This document shows, in pieces, positions 9,862 through 18,880 of a stretch of DNA of 64,000 nucleotides (position 1 is the first letter of the stretch; every line of letters starts with the position of its first letter). Position numbers and translations under genes: made by a program. This DNA comes from Thalassotalea nanhaiensis (GTDB lineage Bacteria > Pseudomonadota > Gammaproteobacteria > Enterobacterales > Alteromonadaceae): NCBI RefSeq assembly GCF_031583575.1, contig NZ_CP134146.1, forward strand, positions 1,550,001 to 1,614,000, written 5' to 3'. A model generated the notes under the pieces. That model was not told where the DNA came from and did not search any database. It worked only from the letters and a program-made list of their open reading frames with translations.

Positions 9862-11238
9862 TTAACATTCGATGATGTTAACCGCTAAACCACCACGAGA
9901 AGTTTCTTTGTATTTAGTCTTCATGTCGTTGCCGGTTTCCCACATGGTTTTTATTACTTTATCAAGCGATACTTTTTGAGTGCCAGTGCCGCGCATTGCT
10001 AGGCGAGAAGCATTAATTGCTTTAACCGAGCCCATTGCGTTACGTTCAATGCAAGGGACTTGTACAAGACCGCCTACAGGGTCACAAGTTAAACCTAAGT
10101 TATGCTCCATACCAATTTCAGCGGCATTTTCTACTTGTTTAGGATCTCCACCTAATATTTCTGTTAATGCACCTGCCGCCATTGAACACGCTACACCGAC
10201 TTCACCTTGACAGCCAACTTCAGCGCCCGAGATAGAAGCGTTGGTTTTATATAAAATACCTATTGCCGCAGCGGTAAGTAAATATCTAATACAGTCTTCG
10301 TCGGATACAGGTTTAACAAATTTATCGTAGTAACAAAGTACTGCTGGCAATATTCCTGCTGCACCATTTGTCGGTGCAGTCACAACTTGCGAGCCAGCCG
10401 CATTTTCTTCATTCACCGCTAACGCAAACAAGTTTACCCAATCCATAGCTTGTAGCGGATCAGCATTTTTTTCTACGGTTAATAAGCGAAATAAGCTGGG
10501 AGCTCGGCGAGTTACTTTTAAGCCTCCTGGTAAAATCCCCTCGGTTTTAATACCGCGGTCAACACATGCGTACATTGCTTTCCAAATTTTAACCAGTTCA
10601 GCTCTAATAAAGGCCTCACTATTTAAACACTTCTCATTGGCCATCATGATTGAGCTGATACTTAACCCGCTTTCTTTACACAACTCTAAAAGCTCATTGG
10701 CACTACTGAAACGATATGGACGTTCTATATTGGCATGCAAAGATAAGGCTTTATCTTTTTCTTGTTCAAACTCACTATCTTCAACAATAAAACCGCCACC
10801 AATTGAATAATAAGTTTTTTCTAAGACAATATTATTGCCATTAAAGGCAAAAATAGTCATGGCATTTGCATGAGCGGGCAGGGTTTTTCTACGGTGGTAT
10901 ACGATCGCATCTGACTTTGGAAATGAAATACTCGTTTCATTGTTTAAGATGATCTTTTCGTTCGCGACGGTAGTTTCTAAAATGCTGTCTATTTTCTCTA
11001 CAGCTACAGACTCGGGTGCTTCACCATGTAAACCAAGTATCACCGCTTTACCGGTACCATGACCAATACCTGTTTGGCCAAGTGAACCAAAAAGCTCTAC
11101 TTTAATTCGATTTACATCGTTAAATACGTTTTCTTGTTTTAATGAATCGATAAAACGGTTTGCCGCTCTCATTGGTCCAACAGTATGAGAACTGGATGGT
11201 CCAATACCAATGGAGAACATATCAAATACACTGATCAT
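9862..11238 (-). CDS. sdaA: L-serine ammonia-lyase (L-serine dehydratase)
   Basis: 458 residues (E. coli SdaA 454). Iron-sulfur enzyme converting L-serine to pyruvate and ammonia. The N-terminal MISVFDMFSIGIGPSSSHTVGPMRAA is the beta-domain signature with the SSSHT loop; the C-terminal catalytic domain has the cluster cysteines in EVGCQGEVGVACSMAAG and CDPVGGLVQVPCIERNA. nudL and pabB lie directly upstream in the same direction, as in the E. coli pabB-nudL-sdaA order, which favours the sdaA rather than sdaB paralogue. The gap to nudL is about 96 bases, so it may have its own promoter. Confidence 0.95.
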   Translation of the reverse strand: MISVFDMFSIGIGPSSSHTVGPMRAANRFIDSLKQENVFNDVNRIKVELFGSLGQTGIGHGTGKAVILGLHGEAPESVAVEKIDSILETTVANEKIILNNETSISFPKSDAIVYHRRKTLPAHANAMTIFAFNGNNIVLEKTYYSIGGGFIVEDSEFEQEKDKALSLHANIERPYRFSSANELLELCKESGLSISSIMMANEKCLNSEAFIRAELVKIWKAMYACVDRGIKTEGILPGGLKVTRRAPSLFRLLTVEKNADPLQAMDWVNLFALAVNEENAAGSQVVTAPTNGAAGILPAVLCYYDKFVKPVSDEDCIRYLLTAAAIGILYKTNASISGAEVGCQGEVGVACSMAAGALTEILGGDPKQVENAAEIGMEHNLGLTCDPVGGLVQVPCIERNAMGSVKAINASRLAMRGTGTQKVSLDKVIKTMWETGNDMKTKYKETSRGGLAVNIIEC

Positions 11239-11334
11239 AATAAAACCTGAATTTTTGAGCGAGTTGTTTCGCTTAATTGAAATTATGTTCGGATTTTAAC
11301 TTAAAAGTAGAAGTAATCTCAATTGTTTAAAATT

Positions 11335-11931
11335 TTATTTTAGGTGGCCAACCAGATCTTTTAAAATTGCCGCGGTAGCACCCCAAATGTTGTAGTTTAA
11401 ATATGGCATAAAATAGATATTATGCTCAACTCCTTGGCGTTTGAGCTGATAATTAAGGTGATTTTTTTCGTTAGTGAAATGAGGAAACGGTACACTAAAG
11501 ATTTCTTCCACCTCATTTTGGTCAATTTTAAAAGGGTAATTTTGGGGAATAAAGCCAATAATTGGGGTAATTCTAAACCCTGTAATGGTGTGGTAATCAT
11601 TTAGCTGACCGACAATATCAACATCTTTACGGTATAAGCCGATTTCTTCTTCCGCTTCGCGTAATGCCGTATCGGTTAAATTAATGTCACGGGCTTCAAC
11701 CTTGCCGCCGGGAAAACTTATTTGACCAGGATGGTGTTTTAGGTGCTTTGCTCTTTTGGTTAATATAACTTCTATGCCTAGTTTAGTTTGAACTAGTGGG
11801 ATTAAAACACTGGCATGTTTGAGGTTACCGGTATGTTGGTAACCACTTTCTATATCTCCTAAGTGATGATAGGAAAAACGTTGTAAAAACTGCTGCTTAT
11901 CCATTTGCCCAATCCGTTTTTTATAACTCAC
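11335..11931 (-). CDS. nudL: NUDIX hydrolase, CoA pyrophosphatase type
   Basis: 198 residues. The Nudix box and its CoA-ase (UPF0035) extension are seen at about 68-98: GQISFPGGKVEARD followed by TALREAEEEIGL, containing the metal-binding REAEEE. The family cleaves coenzyme A and acyl-CoA to phosphopantetheine and 3',5'-ADP. It starts 22 bases after the pabB stop, consistent with cotranscription and with E. coli order. A second Met at residue 10 could be the true start. Confidence 0.92.
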   Translation of the reverse strand: MSYKKRIGQMDKQQFLQRFSYHHLGDIESGYQHTGNLKHASVLIPLVQTKLGIEVILTKRAKHLKHHPGQISFPGGKVEARDINLTDTALREAEEEIGLYRKDVDIVGQLNDYHTITGFRITPIIGFIPQNYPFKIDQNEVEEIFSVPFPHFTNEKNHLNYQLKRQGVEHNIYFMPYLNYNIWGATAAILKDLVGHLK

Positions 11932-11953
11932 CAGTAAAAAGTTTAAGGCGGTA

Positions 11954-13345
11954 TTATTTTAGTATAGGTAGAATTTTATTAACTTTATCAAAAGTTTCTT
12001 GGTATTCGCTGTCTACATTAGAATCTGCTACTAACCCTCCGCCGGCCCAACAGTGAATTTTTTCATTTTCACAAAGTAAGGTTCTAATGGTAATGTTGGT
12101 ATCCATTTTTCCGCACGCAGAAATATAGCCAACAGAGCCACAATAAACACTGCGGCGATGTGGTTCAAGCTCTTCAATAATTTCCATGGCCCTAATTTTA
12201 GGTGCGCCAGTGATAGAGCCACCCGGAAACGCGCCTCGTAATAAATCGGTGCCGTCAAATTCTTGCGCCAGCATACCTTCCACGGTACTGACTAAATGAT
12301 GCACAGCAGGAAAACTTTCAATAGCAAACAGCGAAGGTACATTGACGCTGCCAGCTCGACAAACTTTTGATATATCATTTCTTAATAAATCAACAATCAT
12401 CAGGTTTTCAGCTCTATCTTTGGCTGAATTTTGTAAATCAATTGCATGTTCTTTATCAAAATCGCTGATATTGGAACGAGGCCGAGTGCCTTTTATTGGC
12501 TTGGTTTGCACTTTTTGATGTTTGAGTTGTAAGAAGCGCTCTGGTGAAACACTTAAAATGACACCATCTTCGATACGCATAAAAGCAGAGAAGGGAGCAT
12601 TATTGCTGTGCCTTAACTTTTTGTAGGCGTTAAACTCTTCACCTTGATACATGGCGCTAAAGCGCTGTGCCAAATTAATTTGGTAGCAATCACCAGATAA
12701 TAAATAATCTTGTACTTTAAAAAAATTATCGGAATATTGTTGTTTAGACATGTTTGAGCGCCAATCAGAAGTAAGTTTGAATTCTTCTAGTTGTGAGCTT
12801 TGAACACTCAGTTTGGTTTCTATCTGCTCAGTCAGTTGCTTTAAATTGTTTTCAAAACTTATTAAACAAAACTGCTTTGTCGTTCGATCATAAACTATTG
12901 CCGATTTATAAATTCCTACCGCCATTTCGGGCATAGTAATATCAATAGAACTTGTTGCCGGTAATTTTTCAAATCGACGGCCTAAGTCGTAGCTAAAATA
13001 ACCGACTGCACCACCACAAAATGGGATGCCTTGCTGTTCTTCAACATTATCAGGGAACACTTTTTGTAGAGTGTGTTTAACTAACAGCAGTGGATCATCA
13101 GTAGAAATTTCTAGCTCATCTGATGCTAACCATTGAATACGGGTTGAATTAATTGATGTTTTTAGCGTTACAACAGGGTCAAACACCATAATGTCATAAT
13201 GACAATCAACATGCTCACTATCGCCTGAGTCAAGCCAAAATGCCCAGGTATCATTGGCCCAGTGTTCAAATAACTGTTCAGGTGTTAAACCATTTGTACA
13301 GTCGAGCAGGGTAGTAAAGTATGATGCGTTATTTTCTTGTTTCAC
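11954..13345 (-). CDS. pabB: Aminodeoxychorismate synthase component I
   Basis: 463 residues (E. coli PabB 453). It converts chorismate, with ammonia from PabA, to 4-amino-4-deoxychorismate on the way to folate. C-terminal chorismate-binding motifs are clear: PIKGTRPR (the lysine that attacks chorismate), AKDRAENLMIVDLLRND, GGSITGAPKIRAMEII. The N-terminal half is divergent, as usual, with the regulatory tryptophan-site fold (GGAVGYFSYDLGRR). First gene of a probable pabB-nudL(-sdaA) unit, divergent from the fumarase gene. Confidence 0.95.
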   Translation of the reverse strand: MKQENNASYFTTLLDCTNGLTPEQLFEHWANDTWAFWLDSGDSEHVDCHYDIMVFDPVVTLKTSINSTRIQWLASDELEISTDDPLLLVKHTLQKVFPDNVEEQQGIPFCGGAVGYFSYDLGRRFEKLPATSSIDITMPEMAVGIYKSAIVYDRTTKQFCLISFENNLKQLTEQIETKLSVQSSQLEEFKLTSDWRSNMSKQQYSDNFFKVQDYLLSGDCYQINLAQRFSAMYQGEEFNAYKKLRHSNNAPFSAFMRIEDGVILSVSPERFLQLKHQKVQTKPIKGTRPRSNISDFDKEHAIDLQNSAKDRAENLMIVDLLRNDISKVCRAGSVNVPSLFAIESFPAVHHLVSTVEGMLAQEFDGTDLLRGAFPGGSITGAPKIRAMEIIEELEPHRRSVYCGSVGYISACGKMDTNITIRTLLCENEKIHCWAGGGLVADSNVDSEYQETFDKVNKILPILK

Positions 13346-13466
13346 TAGGCGTTTTGAATCATTTGGGGCTCTATTTATACACGTGGTATAAACCGATAAG
13401 TTTAGTTAGCAATATTGTAGCAAACTTTCTCATTATTCCACACCTTAAAAATAGCCAAATGTCTTA

Positions 13467-13495
13467 TTGAGATAAGGCTTATACAGGGGTATGAT
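13467..13495 (+). promoter_or_regulatory. Candidate sigma-70 promoter of the fumarase gene
   Basis: TTGAGA (13467-13472), 17-base spacer, TATGAT (13490-13495), about 100 bases before the fumarase start. Good hexamers and ideal spacing; start site not tested. Confidence 0.5.
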
Positions 13496-13597
13496 ACGTG
13501 CAATTTAATACGTTTCAGATAAAAAATTTAACCGAATTGTATTGTCGGCAATAAAAATGAAACGTTCTTACCAACTAAACGTTAAGATGAGAACACT

Positions 13598-15118
13598 ATG
13601 ACGGTTATTAAACAGCAAGATTTTATTGATAGCATTGAAGATGCATTGCAATATATATCTTTTTACCACCCAATTGACTTTATTCAAGCACTTGAGAAAG
13701 CATACAATAAAGAACAAAGCCAAGCTGCTAAAGATGCTATTGCGCAAATTCTAATTAACTCAAGAATGTCTGCCCAAGGTAAACGCCCAATTTGTCAAGA
13801 TACCGGTATTGTTACCTGTTTCGTTAAAGTTGGTATGGATGTTAAATGGGACAACACAGACTTAACTGTACAACAAATGGTGGATGAAGGTACACGTCGT
13901 GCTTACCTAAACCCTGATAATCCACTACGTGCATCTATTGTTGCTGACCCTGCTGGTAAACGTGTTAATACTAAAGATAATACTCCGTCAGTTGTTCACA
14001 TAGATTTAGTTGCCGGTGCAGAAGTTGAAGTGATGATCGCTGCTAAAGGTGGTGGTTCAGAAAACAAAACTAAAATGGTGATGTTAAATCCAAGTGATTC
14101 TATCGCGGATTGGGTAGTTAAAACTTTACCTACAATGGGCGCAGGTTGGTGTCCACCGGGAATGCTAGGTATAGGTGTTGGTGGTACTGCTGAAAAAGCT
14201 GGTGTACTTGCTAAAGAAAGCTTAATGGACCCGGTAAATATTCAAGAGCTTATTGAGCGTGGTCCACAAAATGCTGAAGAAGAGTTACGTTTAGAAATTT
14301 TTGAACGTGTTAATAAATTAGGCATTGGCGCACAAGGCCTTGGTGGTTTAACAACTGTTGTTGATGTGAAAATAAATTCAGTTCCAACTCATGCTGCATC
14401 TAAGCCTGTAGTAATGATCCCCAACTGTGCCGCAACTCGTCACGTACATTTCCATCTAGATGGTAGTGGTCCAGCAGACTTAACGCCACCTAAACTTGAA
14501 GAGTGGCCTGAGATCACTTGGGAAGTTGGTGAAAATGTTCGTCGTGTGAATGTTGATGATTTAAAGAAAGCAGATGTCAGTGATTGGAAAACTGGTGAGA
14601 CAGTTTTACTTTCAGGTACCATCTTAACAGGTCGAGATGCTGCTCATAAACGTATTCAAGATATGTTAGCAAAAGGCGAAGAATTGCCAGTAGATTTCAC
14701 TAACAAATTTATTTATTACGTTGGCCCAGTTGATGCTATTGGCGATGAAGCTGTAGGTCCAGCAGGCCCTACAACGGCAACACGTATGGATAAATTTACC
14801 GAGATGATGTTAGCTGAAACAGGACTTTTAGGCACCATTGGTAAAGCTGAACGTGGAGCAGCAACGGTTGAATGCATCAAAAACCATAAATCAGTTTATT
14901 TAATGGCTGTTGGTGGCGCAGCTTACCTTGTTTCTAAAGCAATCAAAAAAGCAAAAGTAGTTGCCTTTGAAGATATGGGAATGGAAGCTATCTATGAGTT
15001 TGAAGTAGAAGATATGCCTGTAACCGTCGCGGTAGATAGCACTGGTGAGTCAGCTCATGTTACTGGCCCGGCAATTTGGCAGAAAAAAATTGAAATAATA
15101 GACGCAGCAAAAGCCTAG
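13598..15118 (+). CDS. fumA: Class I (iron-sulfur) fumarate hydratase
   Basis: 506 residues. Interconverts fumarate and malate in the TCA cycle using an oxygen-sensitive 4Fe-4S cluster. Cys66 (PICQDTG), Cys185 (GWCPPG) and Cys277 (PNCAATRH) have about the spacing of the three cluster ligands of class I fumarases. The C-terminal beta part (residues about 330-500) has GRDAAHKRI and GPAGPTTATRMDKF, the substrate-binding blocks. Both parts are in one chain as in FumA/FumB. It stands alone, with a promoter candidate upstream and a terminator downstream. Confidence 0.95.
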   Translation: MTVIKQQDFIDSIEDALQYISFYHPIDFIQALEKAYNKEQSQAAKDAIAQILINSRMSAQGKRPICQDTGIVTCFVKVGMDVKWDNTDLTVQQMVDEGTRRAYLNPDNPLRASIVADPAGKRVNTKDNTPSVVHIDLVAGAEVEVMIAAKGGGSENKTKMVMLNPSDSIADWVVKTLPTMGAGWCPPGMLGIGVGGTAEKAGVLAKESLMDPVNIQELIERGPQNAEEELRLEIFERVNKLGIGAQGLGGLTTVVDVKINSVPTHAASKPVVMIPNCAATRHVHFHLDGSGPADLTPPKLEEWPEITWEVGENVRRVNVDDLKKADVSDWKTGETVLLSGTILTGRDAAHKRIQDMLAKGEELPVDFTNKFIYYVGPVDAIGDEAVGPAGPTTATRMDKFTEMMLAETGLLGTIGKAERGAATVECIKNHKSVYLMAVGGAAYLVSKAIKKAKVVAFEDMGMEAIYEFEVEDMPVTVAVDSTGESAHVTGPAIWQKKIEIIDAAKA

Positions 15119-15140
15119 TTTATTAGCTTTTAAAAATATC

Positions 15141-15162
15141 AAACGCCCGGAAGGGCGTTTTT
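15141..15162 (+). terminator. Fumarase gene terminator
   Basis: AAACGCCC/GGGCGTTT stem with a GGAA tetraloop, then T. Confidence 0.85.
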
Positions 15163-15208
15163 AGCATAAGATTGCTTAGATTTTTAAGCCGTCGAATAAG
15201 AGAAAATT

Positions 15209-17242
15209 ATGATAAGTAAATACTTAAAAATTGCAGTGCTAACTGCAATCCCCTTAGCCACTAGTGTTAGTGCTGAAATTTTAACGGTAGAAAAACTTAA
15301 CAGTTTGAATCAAGTACATAACGTGAAAGTATCACCTGATGGCTCTCAACTCGTATATGGCATTAAGAAAGGCCAAGAGAAGGGCACTAATCACCTTTGG
15401 CTGCAAGATGTAAAATCTGGCGCTGTAAGCCAACTAACCAGCAATAAGGCTAGTGAGTCTTCAGTAGTTTGGGCAAAAGATGGCAAAGGAGTTTACTTTC
15501 TGTCTGGCCGTAGTGGTAAAAGCCAAGTTTGGTTTATGCCAACAACTGGTGGTGAGGCAGTGCAATTAACTGATTTCCCACTATCGGTAGAAGGCTTTAA
15601 ATTATCAAGTGATGAAGCAAAAGTGGCGTTGGCATTTACGGTTTTACCTGGTTGTAAAACATTTAAATGTTCAGTCGATGCATTTGCAGCACAAGCAGCA
15701 AAAAAACATAACACTCGTGCTTACGATCAATTAATGGTTCGTCACTGGGATGTTTGGCTTGATCAATTTAATAGCCATTTATTTGTCGCTGATTTACAAA
15801 AAGGCAAATTGACCACTGACGCTGTTGACTTAATGGCTGATTGGAACACTGATTTTGCTGGAATGAGCCAAGTTTCATTCAATCCAAATGGTAAAAGTGT
15901 CGCTTTTTCTGCAAAAGTACCAGGCGTTGATCACGCGTGGACAACTAACTGGGATATCTTTGAAGTAAACTTAGACTCAAAAGAAATTACAAACCTAACA
16001 GTAGATAACAAAGCATGGGATGCAATGCCTGTTTATTCTGCCGATGGTCGTTATTTAGCGTATAAAGCAATGAAAACCCCAGTGTATGAGTCTGATAAAT
16101 TTAGCCTGCAAGTTAAAGACTTACGCACTAAAGAAGTAAAAGACGTGGCGCCTTTATGGGACCGCTCTATTTCTAGTTTTCAGTTTGGTAGTGATAACCG
16201 CAGTGTAATCGCAATTGCGCAAGACGTTGGTCAACAATCTATTTTTGAAATCGACTTACAGTTTGGTGATGTAACACCTATTTATAATCAAGGCTATGCG
16301 GGTAATGTTTCAATAGCTGGCGACGCATTATATTTTACTCGTCATAACCTAGGTAATCCGAGTGATATCTTTACCATTAATAAAGATGGTTACGGCTTTA
16401 AACAGTTAACACATGTGAATAAAGCTAATTTAGCTGACATTGCTCTAGGTGACTTTGAACAGTTTAAATTTAAAGGTTGGAACAACGAAGATGTTCACGG
16501 TTATATCGTAAAGCCGGCAAACTTTAAAGAAGGTGAAAAATACCCAATTGCATTTTTAGTACATGGTGGCCCACAAGGTAGCTTTGGTAATATGTTCCAC
16601 TACCGTTGGAATGCACAGCTTTGGGCTGCACAGGGCTACGGTGTTGTTATGGTCGATTTCCATGGTTCAACCGGTTATGGGCAAGCGTTCACTGACTCAA
16701 TCTCTCATGACTGGGGCGGTAAACCACTTGAAGATTTACAAAAAGGCATGGATTACGTTACTGAGAAAAATGCTTGGTTAGACCGTGATAATGCTTGTGC
16801 CTTAGGTGCATCATACGGCGGTTACATGATGAACTGGATCATGGGTAATTGGTCTGATGGCTTCAAATGTATCGTTAACCACGCCGGTTTATTTGATATG
16901 AAGAGCTTTTATAATGTGACTGAAGAACTGTGGTTCCCAGAGCATGATTTTGGTGGTCCATATTGGGAGAAAGAAGAAGAGTATTCAAAGTTTGACCCAT
17001 CGCGCTTTGTTGATAACTGGAAAATGCCAATGCTAGTTATTCAAGGTGAACTTGATTACCGTGTACCTTATGGTCAAAGCTTAGGGGCGTTTACAACGTT
17101 ACAGCGTAAAGGGATTGATTCTCGTTTAGTGATGTTCCCTGATGAAGATCATCATATTCGCAACCCTGATAATCTAAAAGAATGGTATCGAGAAATTTTT
17201 GTTTGGATGGAAAAATACATTAAACCAGCAAACGAAAAGTAA
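15209..17242 (+). CDS. Secreted S9 family prolyl oligopeptidase-type peptidase
   Basis: 677 residues. The N-terminus (MISKYLKIAVLTAIPLATSVSA) is a signal peptide with an ASA-type cleavage site near residue 22, so export to periplasm or outside is expected. Residues about 30-410 hold WD/TolB-like beta-propeller repeats (VSPDGSQLVYG, YSADGRYLAYK); the C-terminal alpha/beta hydrolase has catalytic Ser535 (GASYGGY), Asp616 (GELDYRVP) and His648 (DEDHH). This layout matches dipeptidyl/acylaminoacyl-peptidase S9 enzymes that trim peptides during protein use. A second, different S9 enzyme is at 23855. Confidence 0.93.
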   Translation: MISKYLKIAVLTAIPLATSVSAEILTVEKLNSLNQVHNVKVSPDGSQLVYGIKKGQEKGTNHLWLQDVKSGAVSQLTSNKASESSVVWAKDGKGVYFLSGRSGKSQVWFMPTTGGEAVQLTDFPLSVEGFKLSSDEAKVALAFTVLPGCKTFKCSVDAFAAQAAKKHNTRAYDQLMVRHWDVWLDQFNSHLFVADLQKGKLTTDAVDLMADWNTDFAGMSQVSFNPNGKSVAFSAKVPGVDHAWTTNWDIFEVNLDSKEITNLTVDNKAWDAMPVYSADGRYLAYKAMKTPVYESDKFSLQVKDLRTKEVKDVAPLWDRSISSFQFGSDNRSVIAIAQDVGQQSIFEIDLQFGDVTPIYNQGYAGNVSIAGDALYFTRHNLGNPSDIFTINKDGYGFKQLTHVNKANLADIALGDFEQFKFKGWNNEDVHGYIVKPANFKEGEKYPIAFLVHGGPQGSFGNMFHYRWNAQLWAAQGYGVVMVDFHGSTGYGQAFTDSISHDWGGKPLEDLQKGMDYVTEKNAWLDRDNACALGASYGGYMMNWIMGNWSDGFKCIVNHAGLFDMKSFYNVTEELWFPEHDFGGPYWEKEEEYSKFDPSRFVDNWKMPMLVIQGELDYRVPYGQSLGAFTTLQRKGIDSRLVMFPDEDHHIRNPDNLKEWYREIFVWMEKYIKPANEK

Positions 17243-17290
17243 GTAACGTTTATCGCTGAGCTTAATTAAGCGAACCATATAATATTAGGT

Positions 17291-17320
17291 AAAAATCCCA
17301 GCTCTGCTGGGATTTTTTTT
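17291..17320 (+). terminator. Terminator of the first S9 peptidase gene
   Basis: AAAAATCCCAGC / TCT / GCTGGGATTTTT, a 12-bp stem followed by T. Confidence 0.9.
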
Positions 17321-17340
17321 GCCACTCCTGGAAATAGTTG

Positions 17341-17358
17341 GTCCGAATTCGTTCGGAC
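17341..17358. repeat. Short inverted repeat upstream of rmuC
   Basis: GTCCGAA / TTCG / TTCGGAC, a perfect 7-bp stem 20 bases after the preceding terminator. No T run, so not a second terminator; role unknown. Confidence 0.6.
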
Positions 17359-17533
17359 GTAATCCCCAATCCTTTATTAATTGATAAATAAAGCCAAGGT
17401 TTGAGTGGTAAGATTTTTGCCTTCGAAAACAATATTATACAAAGCGCTATAATTTACTTACTTGACCATAGCGATGACTTAGGGTTAAATGAACTGTGAT
17501 AATATACAGTACTAATAACAATTAAGAAGCCCT

Positions 17534-18826
17534 ATGATCGAAATTCCATATTTCAGCCTTATTACCCTTTCTCTATTAATTATCCTTTGCCTTTTTTGTG
17601 TTGCTCTCCTGAGTAAAGTGTCAGGTTTGTCTGCTTTATTACATCAACAAAGTAAAGAAACAACTGTGGTGCAGGACCGCCTCAAGCAGTGGCAAGAACA
17701 ACAACAGCTAATGTTTAGCCAGCAGCAAAAATTACGCAGCAACTTAGAAAGCTCAAGTAGTGAACTGCAAATGAAATTAATGCAGCAGTTAAATGAACAC
17801 AAAGAACAATTTAATAAAAACCAAATGTTTGCCATTAACCAACTTATCGCTCATTTAAGTAAAACAACTAAAGAAAGTAGAGAAGAATTGGCAAAGTCTT
17901 TAGCGAACAATTCTGACGTTATGGCCAAGCGCATGACCGAACTTACGCAAAGCACCGATAAGCGCTTACAGGATATTTCTGCCGGGGTTGAAAAACGTTT
18001 AACTGATGGCTTTGATAAAACGACTAAAACCTTTAACGATATTCTCAAGCGTTTAGCGTTAATAGACGACGCTCAGAAGAAAATAACCGAGCTGTCTACT
18101 AATGTGGTTAGCTTGCAAGAAGTGTTAGCTGACAAGCGATCACGTGGCGCCTTTGGTGAAGTTCAGCTTAATGCACTTATTCGCAATGTATTACCTGAAA
18201 AACATTTCTCTATTCAACATACATTGTCTAATGGGAAAATTGCTGACTGTATTTTATTTTTACCTAAACCTACTGGTAACGTAGTTATCGATTCAAAGTT
18301 CCCGTTAGAAAGTTACAAAAAAATGACTGATAACGAACTGGGTGATAGTGACAGAAAACTTGCTGAGCGTCAGTTTAAAGTAGATATTAAAAAACACATC
18401 AATGATATTAGTGATAAATATCTAATTGATAATGAAACTGCCGATGGTGCAGTGATGTTTATTCCCGCTGAAGCCATTTTTGCTGAGATCCATGCTCATT
18501 ACCCTGAGTTGGTTGAAGAAGCTCATAAAAAGCGCGTGTGGTTATCTTCTCCAACGACGCTTATGGCGATATTAACCACGGCAAGGTCAGTGTTAAAAGA
18601 TGAAGCTACACGCAAACAGATCCATTTAATACAAGAGCACCTATCGCATTTAGGCGCTGATTTTGGGCGTTTCAGAACCAGGTTTGATAACCTGGCAAAA
18701 CACATTGATCAAGCGGCGAGTGATGTAAAACTTATCCATACGTCCGCGAATAAAATATCAGGCCGTTTTGAGAAAATCGAACAAGTAGATTTAAAAGATG
18801 ATGAAAGAGAAAAGATAACTGAATAA
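17534..18826 (+). CDS. rmuC: DNA recombination protein RmuC
   Basis: 430 residues. RmuC limits inversions and other rearrangements between short repeats and carries a nuclease-like core. Seen here: an N-terminal membrane anchor (about 7-28), a long Gln/Lys/Glu-rich coiled coil (about 35-190), then the conserved core RGAFGEVQLNALIRNVLP, VVIDSKFPLESY and GAVMFIPAEAIFAEIH (about 205-330). The charged C-terminal tail is short. Monocistronic, with a possible promoter TTGACC-17-TTAAAT at 17462-17490. Confidence 0.95.
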   Translation: MIEIPYFSLITLSLLIILCLFCVALLSKVSGLSALLHQQSKETTVVQDRLKQWQEQQQLMFSQQQKLRSNLESSSSELQMKLMQQLNEHKEQFNKNQMFAINQLIAHLSKTTKESREELAKSLANNSDVMAKRMTELTQSTDKRLQDISAGVEKRLTDGFDKTTKTFNDILKRLALIDDAQKKITELSTNVVSLQEVLADKRSRGAFGEVQLNALIRNVLPEKHFSIQHTLSNGKIADCILFLPKPTGNVVIDSKFPLESYKKMTDNELGDSDRKLAERQFKVDIKKHINDISDKYLIDNETADGAVMFIPAEAIFAEIHAHYPELVEEAHKKRVWLSSPTTLMAILTTARSVLKDEATRKQIHLIQEHLSHLGADFGRFRTRFDNLAKHIDQAASDVKLIHTSANKISGRFEKIEQVDLKDDEREKITE

Positions 18827-18834
18827 AGATAGCA

Positions 18835-18877
18835 GCAGATCTAAGTTAGACTTAATTTAGATCTGCAACTTATTATA
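18835..18877. terminator. Possible terminator between rmuC and the sodium-dependent transporter
   Basis: GCAGATCTAA (18835-18844) pairs perfectly with TTAGATCTGC (18857-18866), followed by an AT-rich stretch with T4. It lies between convergent genes; the T run is weak. Confidence 0.45.
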
Positions 18878-18880
18878 TTT